From Notamacropus eugenii (lineage: Eukaryota; Chordata; Mammalia; Diprotodontia; Macropodidae): a DNA stretch of 64,000 nucleotides. The DNA lies in contig NW_027325142.1 in assembly GCF_028372415.1 (NCBI RefSeq), positions 264,843-328,842 of the forward strand, read 5' to 3'. Made by a program: the position numbers and the translations under genes. A model generated the notes under the pieces. The model searched no databases and had not been told where the DNA came from. It worked only from the letters and a program-made list of their open reading frames with translations. Of this stretch, positions 23,526 to 31,735 are shown piece by piece. Each line of letters begins with the position of its first letter. Positions within the stretch are counted from its first letter, which is position 1.

Positions 23526-24041
23526 TTTTCTCCCCCTCCTCCTGCAGCCTTCCCCTCCTTCTTTTGACCCCCCTCCCTTTTAGTTCCCTTTACTCTTATT
23601 GCTTCTTTCCTCCCTTTTAGCCACCCTCCCCTTTCTTCCCCCTTCCCCTCCTACTACCTATAGAGCTAGTTAGGCTTATCTACTTACGATTATTGTTCCC
23701 TCCTTTGAACAAATCAGATGAGAGTACCTCTCAAACAATGCTCATCTCCCTCCCCTCCTTCCCTCTACTATAGTTTTGTACTTCTTCCTGTGATATAATT
23801 TGCCATTTTCTGCTTCCCCTTTTCCACACCTCCTATTACATTCCCTTCTCATACTTAAATCATATTTTTGACATGACATCATTTACTTTATGCCCTTTCC
23901 CTCTACATATATCCCTTTTATCATAATAGCTGCACAGTTCTCAAGATTAACAGGTATCATCTTCCCTTATAGGGAGGTAAACAGTTTGCCCTAATTGAGT
24001 AGCAAGTTTTTGTTTTTGTTTTTTCCCCTCTGTTTACCTTT
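23526..24041 (-). other. L1 inter-ORF spacer, purine-rich
   Basis: 516 bases separate the ORF1 stop from the ORF2 ATG, against about 63 bases in human L1. The coding strand is strongly A+G-rich, as seen from the plus-strand pyrimidine runs at 23455-23660. It holds no open frame. A homologous purine-rich region lies between ORF1 and ORF2 of the old copy at about 2253-2789 and seems to be the source of the HAL1 purine-rich block. Confidence 0.8.
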
Positions 24042-25223
24042 TTATGATTCTCTGGAGACCTGCATTTGAAGATCAAATTGTCTATTGAGTTCTGGTGTTT
24101 TGGTCAGGAAGCTCTGGAAATCCCTTATTTCATTGAATGACTTTCTCCTTGACTGAAATGTTATGCTGAACTTTGCTGGGTAGTTGATCCTTGGTTGAAG
24201 TCCCAACTCCTTTGCCTTACGGAATATTGGGTTCCAATTCTTTCGATCTTTTAATGTAGAAGCTGCAAGGTCCTGTGTGATCCTGACTGTGTGTCCTTGA
24301 TATTTGAATTGTTTCTTTCTGGCTGCTTGTAGTGTTTTCTCCTTCACTTGATAGCTCTGGAATTTGGCAACTATATTTCTTGGGGTTTTGAGTTTGGGAT
24401 CCCTTTCGGGAGGGGAACGGTGGATTCTTTCGATGACTATTTTGCCCTCTGAGTCTAGTACTTCTGGACAGTTTTCCTTGATGATTTCCTGGAAGATATT
24501 GTCCAGACTCTTTTCTTCATCATGGGTTTCTGGCAGGCCAACAATTCTTAGATTTTCTCTCCTGGATCTATTTTCCAGGTCAGTTGTTTTTCCAATTAAA
24601 TATTTTACATTTTCTTCTATCTTTTCATTCTTTAGATTTTGTTTGACTGATTCTTGTTGCCTCATTGAGTCATTAGTTTCTACTTGCCCAATTCTAATCT
24701 TCATCGTAGTGTTTTCTTCAGTTAGCTTTTCCATCTCCTTTTCCATCTGACCAATTTTTCCCTTTAGGGAGCTATTTTCTCCATTTAATTTTTGTACTTC
24801 TTTTTCCAATCGACCAATTTTCCCAGTTAGGTTTTGGGTTTCCTTTTCCATCTGATCAATTTTCCCAATTAGGTTTTGGGTTTCCTTTTCCACTTGATTA
24901 GCTCTTCCTTTTAGGGAATTATTCTCTCCAGTTAATTTTTGAACTTCCTTTTCCATTTCTTCAATTTTCTTTTTCAGGGTGATGTTCTCATCAGTGAATT
25001 CTTTTTTTATAGTTTTAAAATCATTGGCCAGTTTTTCTTTTATATCCTTCTTCAGACATTCCAGGTAATCTAGTTGTGCTTGCGAGAAATTCATAGTCCC
25101 ATCTGAGGTTTCAGATGGAAGTACAGTCTCAGCCCTAACCTCTTTGGTGTTTGTGTTTTGGTCCTTATCCCCATAGAAAGATTCTATGGTTTTTTCACTT
25201 TTCGTCTGCTTTTTCCGATTCAT
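24042..25223 (-). CDS. L1 ORF1 protein (intact, 393 aa)
   Basis: This is the RNA-binding nucleic-acid chaperone of the L1 ribonucleoprotein. It acts in cytoplasmic particles on the element's own RNA and is needed for retrotransposition. Residues 1-50 are the N-terminal region (MNRKKQTKSEKTIESFYGDKD). About 50-215 is a long coiled coil that should trimerise, including repeats of MEKEVQKLTGENNSLKGRANQ type. About 222-285 is the RRM-like domain (LRIVGLPETHDEEKSLDNIF). About 286-375 is the C-terminal domain (RITQDLAASTLKDRKNW). It is longer than human ORF1p (338 aa) mainly because of the coiled coil. The start is the first ATG after the 5' UTR and matches the start in older copies. ORF2 follows after 516 bp. 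No stop or frame shift is visible. Confidence 0.95.
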   Translation of the reverse strand: MNRKKQTKSEKTIESFYGDKDQNTNTKEVRAETVLPSETSDGTMNFSQAQLDYLECLKKDIKEKLANDFKTIKKEFTDENITLKKKIEEMEKEVQKLTGENNSLKGRANQVEKETQNLIGKIDQMEKETQNLTGKIGRLEKEVQKLNGENSSLKGKIGQMEKEMEKLTEENTTMKIRIGQVETNDSMRQQESVKQNLKNEKIEENVKYLIGKTTDLENRSRRENLRIVGLPETHDEEKSLDNIFQEIIKENCPEVLDSEGKIVIERIHRSPPERDPKLKTPRNIVAKFQSYQVKEKTLQAARKKQFKYQGHTVRITQDLAASTLKDRKNWNPIFRKAKELGLQPRINYPAKFSITFQSRRKSFNEIRDFQSFLTKTPELNRQFDLQMQVSRES

Positions 25224-26180
25224 GATGTTGGCTGAGTGTTGTAGCTTTTGGTTCTTTCAGTCAGAAGGTACAGATCTTTAAGTTGGGCTGATGTGTGTCT
25301 GGGCTAAAAGCAGGCTTTTGTTTTTTGTTTCCCCGATCAACCCTGGGGTTAGCTTGTTAGGTGTGTGGGAGGTGTGGTCTGGTCTCAGGCTATCTCCTCA
25401 GCTGACTTGAGGCAAAGGCATGGTCAGGGGATGGTAATCCCAGCTTCCCTATTGTCTTCCCTTTTCCCCTGGAGGGCTGGGGCACGCCTAGAAGCTAAAG
25501 CGTGTTCCCGCCCCTCCTGGGGCTCGTCTCCTGGCTCTGAGGCTTGCCTGGGTCTCAGTGCGAATTTTCTCTGCCCTGAGTCATCTGTCCCTCCAGATCG
25601 CCTCCACCACAGTAGGAAGAATCCCCCTTTGCCACTTTTCCAGCCTCTGGTGTTATGAGACCACCCGCCCCCTTCTGCTGTTCCCGCTGATCCAGGATTA
25701 ATCTGGGGAAGAATTTTATGGTTCCCTCACGGTCATCAGGGGGGAGGAGAGAGCACTTACTGATCACTCTGCCATCCCAGTTCCTGGAAGTTCAAGTAGT
25801 GACCCACCGAAGTCCGTCTTCAGGCTGAATATTTCAAGGGCTGCTGCGGTGATGTCTGGCACTCAGCGGCTCTCACCGGCTTGGCCTGGCTTATCTCCTG
25901 CTCCGCTGGTCATGCCCGCCACTCTCGGGCTCCTCTGGTCCCCTCCGCCCTGCCGCGCCGACCGCGCTGCGCTGTGCGCCGGGGTCTTACCCCCGCGGAA
26001 CAGATCCTTCCCGTGGACCCTCAGGTTCTGCTTGGGCTCCGAATCCGTCAAAGTCCGTCACCCACTGGATTTTATACCTCCAAAGTCTGGTCAGACTCTC
26101 CCCCCAGAGATATCCAGAGGAGTTTTTCCAGGAGCTTAGGTGAGTCGTTGCTTTCACTCCGCCATCTTGTCTCCACCCCC
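25224..26180 (-). promoter_or_regulatory. L1 5' UTR and internal promoter, CpG-rich
   Basis: This 957-bp leader of the young L1 is GC-rich and holds many CpG pairs around 25860-26100, unlike the AT-rich surroundings. By analogy with placental L1 it should act as the internal RNA polymerase II promoter. A YY1-type site lies at its first bases. The minus strand also reads TGATCAGTAAGTGC near 25760, a good 5' splice-site match. CpG retention fits a recent insertion, because methylated CpGs decay quickly. Confidence 0.75.
26161..26169 (-). promoter_or_regulatory. YY1-type site at the L1 start
   Basis: CAAGATGGC on the minus strand, 12-20 bases into the element. In human L1 the equivalent CAAGATGGC near +13 binds YY1 and sets the transcription start. 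Confidence 0.7.
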
Positions 26181-26196
26181 ACTTTCGAGCATTCTT
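26181..26196. repeat. Target-site duplication of the young L1 (right copy)
   Basis: An exact second copy of the 16-bp target site, directly after the L1 5' end. The lack of any mismatch supports a recent insertion. Confidence 0.97.
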
Positions 26197-26971
26197 GATG
26201 AAAAAAAGTAGAGCTGAGTAGAAAATCTGATTTTCAAATAAAAGACTCAAGTGAAGTATAAAAAGGTAAAGAGGAAGGAGAAATAATTAGGGACTTAGTA
26301 AAGTTGAACTGTTCACATACCTACATATAAAGATGATATTTGTAACCCAAGACATCTTTCTCAGTATTAGGGTACAGAGAGAGAAAGAGACAGAGAGAAA
26401 GAGAGAGAGAGCACAGAATGAGTTGTATATGAAGGGATGATATCTAAAAAATGAAATTAATGGGTGAGAAAGGAATGTCTTGGGAGAAGAAAGGGAGAAA
26501 AAGAATGGAGGTAGATTATCTCACAAAAAAGATGGAAGAAAAAACTTTTTTGTTGGAAGGGAGAGAGTGGAGGTGAGAGGGAAAGAGTGAACCTTACTCT
26601 CACTGGATTTGTCTTAAGAAGCAAATAATAAACACACTCAATTGCGTATGGATATTTATCTTAAAGTACAAGAAAGTTAGAGTGTAAAGGGATAAGAGAA
26701 GGGGTGGGAATGAGACAATGGAGGGCAAATGGGAAAAGAGAGTAACTAGAAGTAAAGACTTTTGAGGAGGGACAGGTCAAAAGAGAGAAAAGAATAAATG
26801 GAGGATGCGATAGGATGGAGGGAAATATAGTTAGTCTTTTACAACATGACTGTCATGGGGGTGTTTAGCATGACTGCACATTCACAGCCTATATTGAACT
26901 TCTTGCCTTCTCAATGAGGGTGGGTGGGGAGGGAAAAGTAAGAGAATTTGGAACTCAAAGTTTTAGGATGT

Positions 26972-28303
26972 TTTTGTTTTTTGGGTTTTTTAAAAAAAAA
27001 TATTTTGAGGTATACTTTAATAATTTTATTTACTTATTTTTTGTTAGATTTTGACATTTATTTCCACAATATTTTGAGTTCCAATTTTTCTCCCCATCTT
27101 TCCCCTCCCACCACCCCATAACACCTTGTATTCTGATTACCCCTTCCCTCAATGTGCCCTCCCTTCTATCACACCCCACCCTTTCCTTATCCCCATCTTC
27201 TCTCTTTTCTTGTAGGACAAGATAAATTTCTATACCCCATTACCTATATTTCTTGTTTCTCAGTTATACGCAATAACAATTCTCAACATTCGTTTCTAAT
27301 ACTTTGAATTCCAGCTTCCCTGTCTCCCTCCCCATCCATCCCCACTAAGAAGGCAAGCAATTCAATACAGACTGTAGATGTGTCATTTTGCAAAAGACTT
27401 CCATAAAGTTGTGTAAGACTAACTCTATGGTCCTCTATCCTACCCTGTCCCCCGCCTCTTTTTTTTCCTATTATCTCATTTCACCTTCTCCCTTCAAAAA
27501 AGTGTTTACTTCTAGTTACTCCCTTCTCCCATTTGCCCTCCCTTCTACCATCCCCTTCACTGCACTTGTCCCTTTTCCCCCCACTTTCCTGTAATATAAG
27601 ATAGGTTTTCATACCAAATTTCGTGAGCATGTTATTCTCTCCTTTAGCCATATGTGAAGAGAGTAAGCTTCGCTTTTCCCCTCACCTCCTCCCTTTACTC
27701 CTTCATTGAAAAAGATTCCTCTTATCCCATTTATGAGTGATAGTCTGTCCCATTCCCTTGCTCCCTTTCTCCTCCCAATATTTTCGTCTCTCATCTCTTA
27801 ATTTTATTTTTTTATGGATAGATATTATCTCTTCTGATTCAACCCAACATGTACTCTTTGTCTATCTGTGTGTGAGTGTAATCCCTCCACCTCTCCAAAT
27901 ACTGAGAAAAGTCTCAAGAGCTACAAATATTATCTTTCCATGTAGATATGTAAACAGTTCACCTTTAGAAAGTTTTTTTTTTATCATTTCTCTTTCCTGT
28001 TTACCTTTTCATGCTTCTCTTGTGTTTGAAAGTCAAATTTTCTAAACACTTCTGGTCTTTTCCTCAGTATGAATGCTTCATAGTCCTCTGTATCATTGAA
28101 GGACCTTTTATTCACTGAAAGTATTATACTCAGTTTTTCTGAGTAAGTGACGCACAGTTTTAATCTCAGTTCCTTTGACTTCTGGAATATCCTTTCATCC
28201 CTTAATGTGGAAACTACCAGATCCTGTGTTATCCTGATTGTATTTCCACAATACTCGAATTATTTCTTTCTGTCTGCTTGTAATATTTTCTCCTTCACCT
28301 GGG
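26972..28303 (-). mobile_element. Short-tail HAL1 fragment, minus strand
   Basis: Read on the minus strand it holds the ORF1 C-terminal domain (28303 to about 28040), the purine-rich block (about 28020-27060), and the short HAL1 3' end ('ggaactcaaaatattgtgg' followed by A-rich sequence, about 27100-26975). The ORF1 part is broken and the copy is truncated inside ORF1 at its 5' side. It meets the plus-strand HAL1 at about 26971 tail to tail. Confidence 0.75.
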
Positions 28304-28640
28304 AACAAAACAAAATATAACACGTGTCATTTGCAAGAATCATTGATTGTGAAATGCTTTAATAGGAAGTTTAACAATTCTCAGTTGACAGCGTCTTGTG
28401 GGGCACATTTTAAGGATTTATTTGTGCAGAAAAGTTTTCTTCTTAGAACATTTCTTTGAAGAGTCAAAGGAATGCTTCCTTTTGGTTGAAGCCTGATAAT
28501 TTTGAGATCTGACTAGGTTTCCTTGATTAACAAGCTAGACTGAAGTACTTGTTCTCACATTTAAATTACACAAGAGTAGTCTTTTTTCATTGTGTTTAAA
28601 GTGCCACAACTGTTGCTTCTAATTCTCTCTCTCTCTTTTT
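28304..28640. repeat. Unnamed diverged repeat, first copy (left part)
   Basis: This aligns by eye in the same orientation with 32735-33060. Shared words include 'tgattgtgaaatgct', 'tttatttgtgcag', 'atttctttga', 'gataattttgagat' and 'ttctcacatttaaattacacaag'. Its continuation, 31096-31305, lies across the HAL1 insertion. I do not recognise the family, and it could be a segmental duplication. Confidence 0.55.
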
Positions 28641-29469
28641 CTTATAAATTTCATTTATTTATTTAGTTTTTAACATTCATTTTCACAAAATTTTGGGTTC
28701 CAAATTTTCTCCCCTTTTGTCCCCTCCGCCAACCCTGAAACACCGAGCATTCTAATTACCCTTATCACCAATCTGCTCTCTCTTCTATCATCCCTCTCTG
28801 CCCTTGTCTCCATCTTCTTTTTTGTCCTATAAGGCAAAATAACTTTCTATACCCCTTTATTGTATTTTTTATTTCCTAGTGGCAAGAACAGTACTCGACA
28901 GTTGTTCCTAAAACTTTGAGTTCCGACTTCTCGTCCTCCCTCGCTCCCCACCCCTTCCCTTTGGAAGGCAAGCAATTCAATATAGGCCAAATCTGTGTAG
29001 TTTTGCAAATGACTTCCATAATAGTCGTGTTGTAAAAGACTAACTATATTTCCCACCATCCTATCCTGTCCCCCATTACTTCTATTCCCTCTTTTGATCC
29101 TGTCCCTCCCCGTGAGTGTTGACCTCAAATTGCTCCCTCCTCCCCATTCCCTCCCTTCCATCCTTCCCCCCACCCTGCTTATCCCACTCTCCCCCACTTT
29201 CCTGTATTTTAAGATAGGTTTTCATACCAAAATGAGTGTGCATTTTATTTCTTCCTTTAGTGGAATGTGATGAAGGTAAACTTCATGTTTTTCTCTCACC
29301 TCCCCTCTTTTTCCCTCCACTAAAAAGTCTTTTGCTTGCCTCTTTTATGAGAGATAATTTGTCCCATTCTATTTCTCCCTTTCTCCTCCCAATATATTTA
29401 TCTCTCACTGCTTGATTTCATTTTTTTAAGATATGATCCCATCCTCTTCAATTCACTCTGTGCACTCTG

Positions 29470-29472
<3 letters not shown>

Positions 29473-29503
<31 letters not shown>

Positions 29504-29518
29504 TGTGTGTGTGTGTGT
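29473..29518. repeat. (TG)n microsatellite inside HAL1
   Basis: A TG run with one CA interruption. It is in the same position, just after ORF1, as the microsatellites of the other HAL1 copies. Confidence 0.95.
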
Positions 29519-29653
29519 AATCCCACCCAGTACCCAGATACTGAATAGTTTCAAGAGTTACAAATATTTTCTTTCCATGTAGGAATGTGAATAGTTCAAC
29601 TTCAGCAAGTCCCTGAAGACTTCTCTTTGCTGTTTACCTTTTCATGCTTCTTT

Positions 29654-30742
29654 TCATTCCTGTGTTTGAAAGTCACATTTTCTTCTCAGCTCTGGTCTTT
29701 TCATCAAGAATGCTTGAAAGTCCTCTATTTCATTGAAAGACCAATTTTTCCCCTGAAGCATTATACTCAGTTTTGCTGGGTAGGTGATTCTGGGTTTCAG
29801 TCCTAGTTCCTTTGACTTCTGGAATACCCTATTCCATGCCCTTCGATCCCTTAATGTAGAAGCCGCTAGATCTTGTGTAATCCTGATAGTATTTCCACAA
29901 TACTTGAAGTGTTTCTTTCTAGCTGCTTGCAATATTTTCTCCTTGACCTGGGAACTCTGGAATTTGGCCACGATGTTCCTAGGAGTTTCTCTTTTGGGAT
30001 CTCTTTCAGGCGGTGATCTGTGGATTCCTTGAATACTGATTTTGCCCTCTGGTTCTAGAATCTCAGGGCAGTTTTCCTTGATAATTTCATGAAAGATAAT
30101 GTCTAGGCCCTTTTGTTGATCATGGCTTTCAGCTAGTCCCATAATTTTTAAATTGTCTCTCCTGGATCTATTTTCCAGGTCAGTTGTTTTTCCCATGAGA
30201 TATTTCACATTATCTTCCATTTTTCTCATTCTTTTGGTTTTGTTTTGTGATTTCTTGGTTTCTCATAAAGTCATTGGCCTCCATCTGTTCCATTCTCATT
30301 TTGAAAGAACTATTTTCTTCAGTGAGCTTTTGAACCTCCTTTTCCATTTGGCTAATTCTGCTTTTGAAAGCATTCTTCTCCTCATTGGCTTTTTGAACCT
30401 CTTTTGCCAATTGAGTTAGCCTATTTTTCAAGGTGCTATTTTCTTCAGCATTTTTGGGGTCTCCTTTAGCAGGGTGCTGACCTGCTGTTCATGCTTTGAC
30501 TGTATGTCTCTCATTTCTCTTCCCAGTTTTTCCTCCACCTCTCTAACTTGATTTTCAAAATTCTTTTTGAGCTCTTCCATGGCCTGAGCCCATTGGGTGG
30601 GCTGGGATACAGAAGCCTTGACTTCTGTGTCTTTCCCTGATGGTAAGCATTGTTCTTCCTCATCAGAAAGGAAGGGAGGAAACACCTGTTCACCAAGAAA
30701 GTAACCTTCTATAGTCTTATTTCTTTTCCCTTTTCTGGGCAT
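29654..30742 (-). pseudogene. HAL1 ORF1 with two frame shifts
   Basis: The minus-strand start MPRKGKRNKTIEGYFLGEQ is at 30742. The frame runs to about 30430, where it shifts in the run after LKETPK. A second frame (30431-30210) carries LAKEVQKANEEKNAFKSRISQ and MEKEVQKLTEENSSFKMRMEQ, two 21-residue coiled-coil units, and shifts near 30225. A third (30229-29654, 191 codons) holds the RRM-like domain and the whole C-terminal domain to FQTQE. With only two visible breaks this is one of the better preserved HAL1 ORF1 copies. It is a dead RNA-binding protein gene of a non-autonomous element. Confidence 0.85.
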
Positions 30743-31095
30743 TTTCCCAGCCAGTGACTTGACTTCTGAATATTCTCTTAACATCCACTTAGCCTCCAGA
30801 TCCTCCCAGCCAGTGCTTGGGGTCTGAGATTCAAATGCTGCTTCCCAGCCTCAAGGCTTTGGGCGGGGGCAGGGCTGCTATTCAGTGTGAGATTAAGTTC
30901 AGGTGCTCAGGTGGGGGCAGGGCCGCCTCACGGGGCTCAGTTCCCTCAGGGGGTTTATGCAGAGACCTTCAACAATGGATCTGGGCTCCTGCCTGCTTGG
31001 GGAGCCCGGGTCTGCTGCCGCCTCTTTGCTTCCTCCCGAGGGGGCCTGAGTTATGGGGACACCCCATTCCCCTCTTGACCACCGAAAATTGCTGA

Positions 31096-31305
31096 GTTTT
31101 GTTTTCATGTGACAAGAATTTATGGCAATTGAAAGAACTGAAAAAACATTTGATCATGTGTCCTAGGCAATCTCCAGGAAATGCAAATACTGTCCAATTT
31201 ACAGGGTGGGTCTGGGACTTCAGAGGAACATTGAATGATGATTCCTATAGGAGGGGAACAACTTCTTATGTGAAAATGTTGATTGAGTCCTCACTGTAGG
31301 ACCTG
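31096..31305. repeat. Unnamed diverged repeat, first copy (right part)
   Basis: Similar to about 33300-33500 in the same orientation ('gaa-tttatgg', 'ttttcaggaaatg', 'cttatgtgaaaatgttgattgagtcc' type matches). Together with 28304-28640 it represents one unit opened by the HAL1 insertion. Confidence 0.45.
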
Positions 31306-31309
31306 TAGC

Positions 31310-31735
31310 AGGAATGCGATATGCACAGCACCTAGAGCAGCTATAAATATGTCAGCACAGTTCTGAATCACTAAGTATAATAGATTCTCCACATGAAAGA
31401 TAGAACCAAAATATTTATTCAAAAACCGGAAAGCCAAATCTCAACACCAGAAAGCAAAATCCATCATAGTAACAAAAAGAATATATACAATAACAATGCA
31501 GAAGGCACTACCCTCCCCAAGACTTTCCTCTGTAAAGCTTCCCACAAACTGGCTTTTTTAAAGAAATCACAAACTCTTCTACTCACACTAGTTACTGCCT
31601 TCTGTTTTCTAGTTGTGACTCACTTCCTGATGTGCCAGTTCAGCAATTTCCTCCATGTTAATCAGACTTCTATGTGACAAGTCACAAGGGTCTATTAATG
31701 GATGAGAAAGATCTTCCCATTTAAATTACCATTAT
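31310..31735 (-). mobile_element. LTR-like interspersed repeat, minus strand
   Basis: The minus strand of this segment aligns with the plus strand of 62376-62814. Shared blocks are 'atttaaatgggaagatcttt', 'ttaatag-cc', 'gtttgtgggaagct', 'tttttgttactatgatggat', 'gctttctggtgt' and 'attttggttct'. It carries an AATAAA on the minus strand. Two separated copies mean a dispersed element. Size and signals suggest a solo LTR, but the family is not known to me. It is fossil. Confidence 0.5.

Larger units (their letters stand above)
19251..26180 (-). mobile_element. Young full-length L1 LINE, minus strand
   Basis: This is a 6930-bp complete element. On the minus strand its order is 5' UTR (26180-25224), ORF1 (25223-24042), a 516-bp purine-rich spacer, ORF2 (23525-19626) and a 3' UTR with a G-rich tract and short A-rich tail (19625-19251). 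The 5' start GGGGGTGGAGACAAGATGGC and exact 16-bp duplications mark a full-length target-primed insertion. ORF1 is open throughout. ORF2 is open but for one stop codon. Against the other copies, where every frame is shattered, this is by far the youngest element in the window. Confidence 0.97.
18269..26265 (+). pseudogene. HAL1 ORF1 remnant, split by the L1 insertion
   Basis: ATG 18269 opens MSKYKKRSQTVESHFGDKEN, like other ORF1 N-termini. Broken coiled-coil sequence follows, with conserved C-terminal domain pieces at 18989-19231 (RITQDLAGSTLRDQRAWNRIFQKSKELGLKPRITYPAKL). The coding sequence is interrupted at 19250 and resumes at 26181 with the duplicated target site, which encodes part of the FRAFL-like C-terminus. 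Several frame shifts predate the insertion. Confidence 0.75.
17685..26971 (+). mobile_element. HAL1 copy split by a young L1
   Basis: The 5' segment 17685-19250 and 3' segment 26197-26971 form one HAL1, interrupted by the minus-strand L1 at 19251-26180 plus its second target-site copy. The 5' end (GGGATAGAGACAATGTGGTC) is a decayed form of the shared L1/HAL1 start. It carries a 5' UTR, ORF1 (from ATG 18269) and the purine-rich block with a GA microsatellite at about 26369-26412. It ends near 26971, truncated against a HAL1 in the opposite orientation. It is older than the L1 inside it. Confidence 0.82.
28641..31078 (-). mobile_element. Short-tail HAL1, minus strand, 5' truncated
   Basis: On the minus strand the order is GC-rich 5' UTR (31078-30785), ORF1 (30742-29654), purine-rich block with a CA/TG microsatellite (29473-29518) and the short 3' end near 28690-28650 ('gaacccaaaattttgtgaaaatg' then A/T-rich). 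The first ~190 bp of the 5' UTR present in the copy at 50901-53493 are missing. It sits inside the unnamed repeat unit. I could not find clear target-site duplications. Confidence 0.82.

Noticed and set aside
24364-24750. 128-codon open frame on the plus strand
   Set aside because: Antisense to the intact L1 ORF1, with a Ser/Phe-rich composition that mirrors the coiled coil.
25365-26250. Several open frames of 60-105 codons on both strands around the CpG-rich block, suggesting a host gene promoter
   Set aside because: The whole block is the L1 5' UTR, bounded by the L1 start and the target-site duplication. GC-rich sequence has few stops.
30817-31157. Cluster of overlapping frames suggesting a small gene
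   Set aside because: This is the GC-rich HAL1 5' UTR. The same sequence recurs at 53040-53345.
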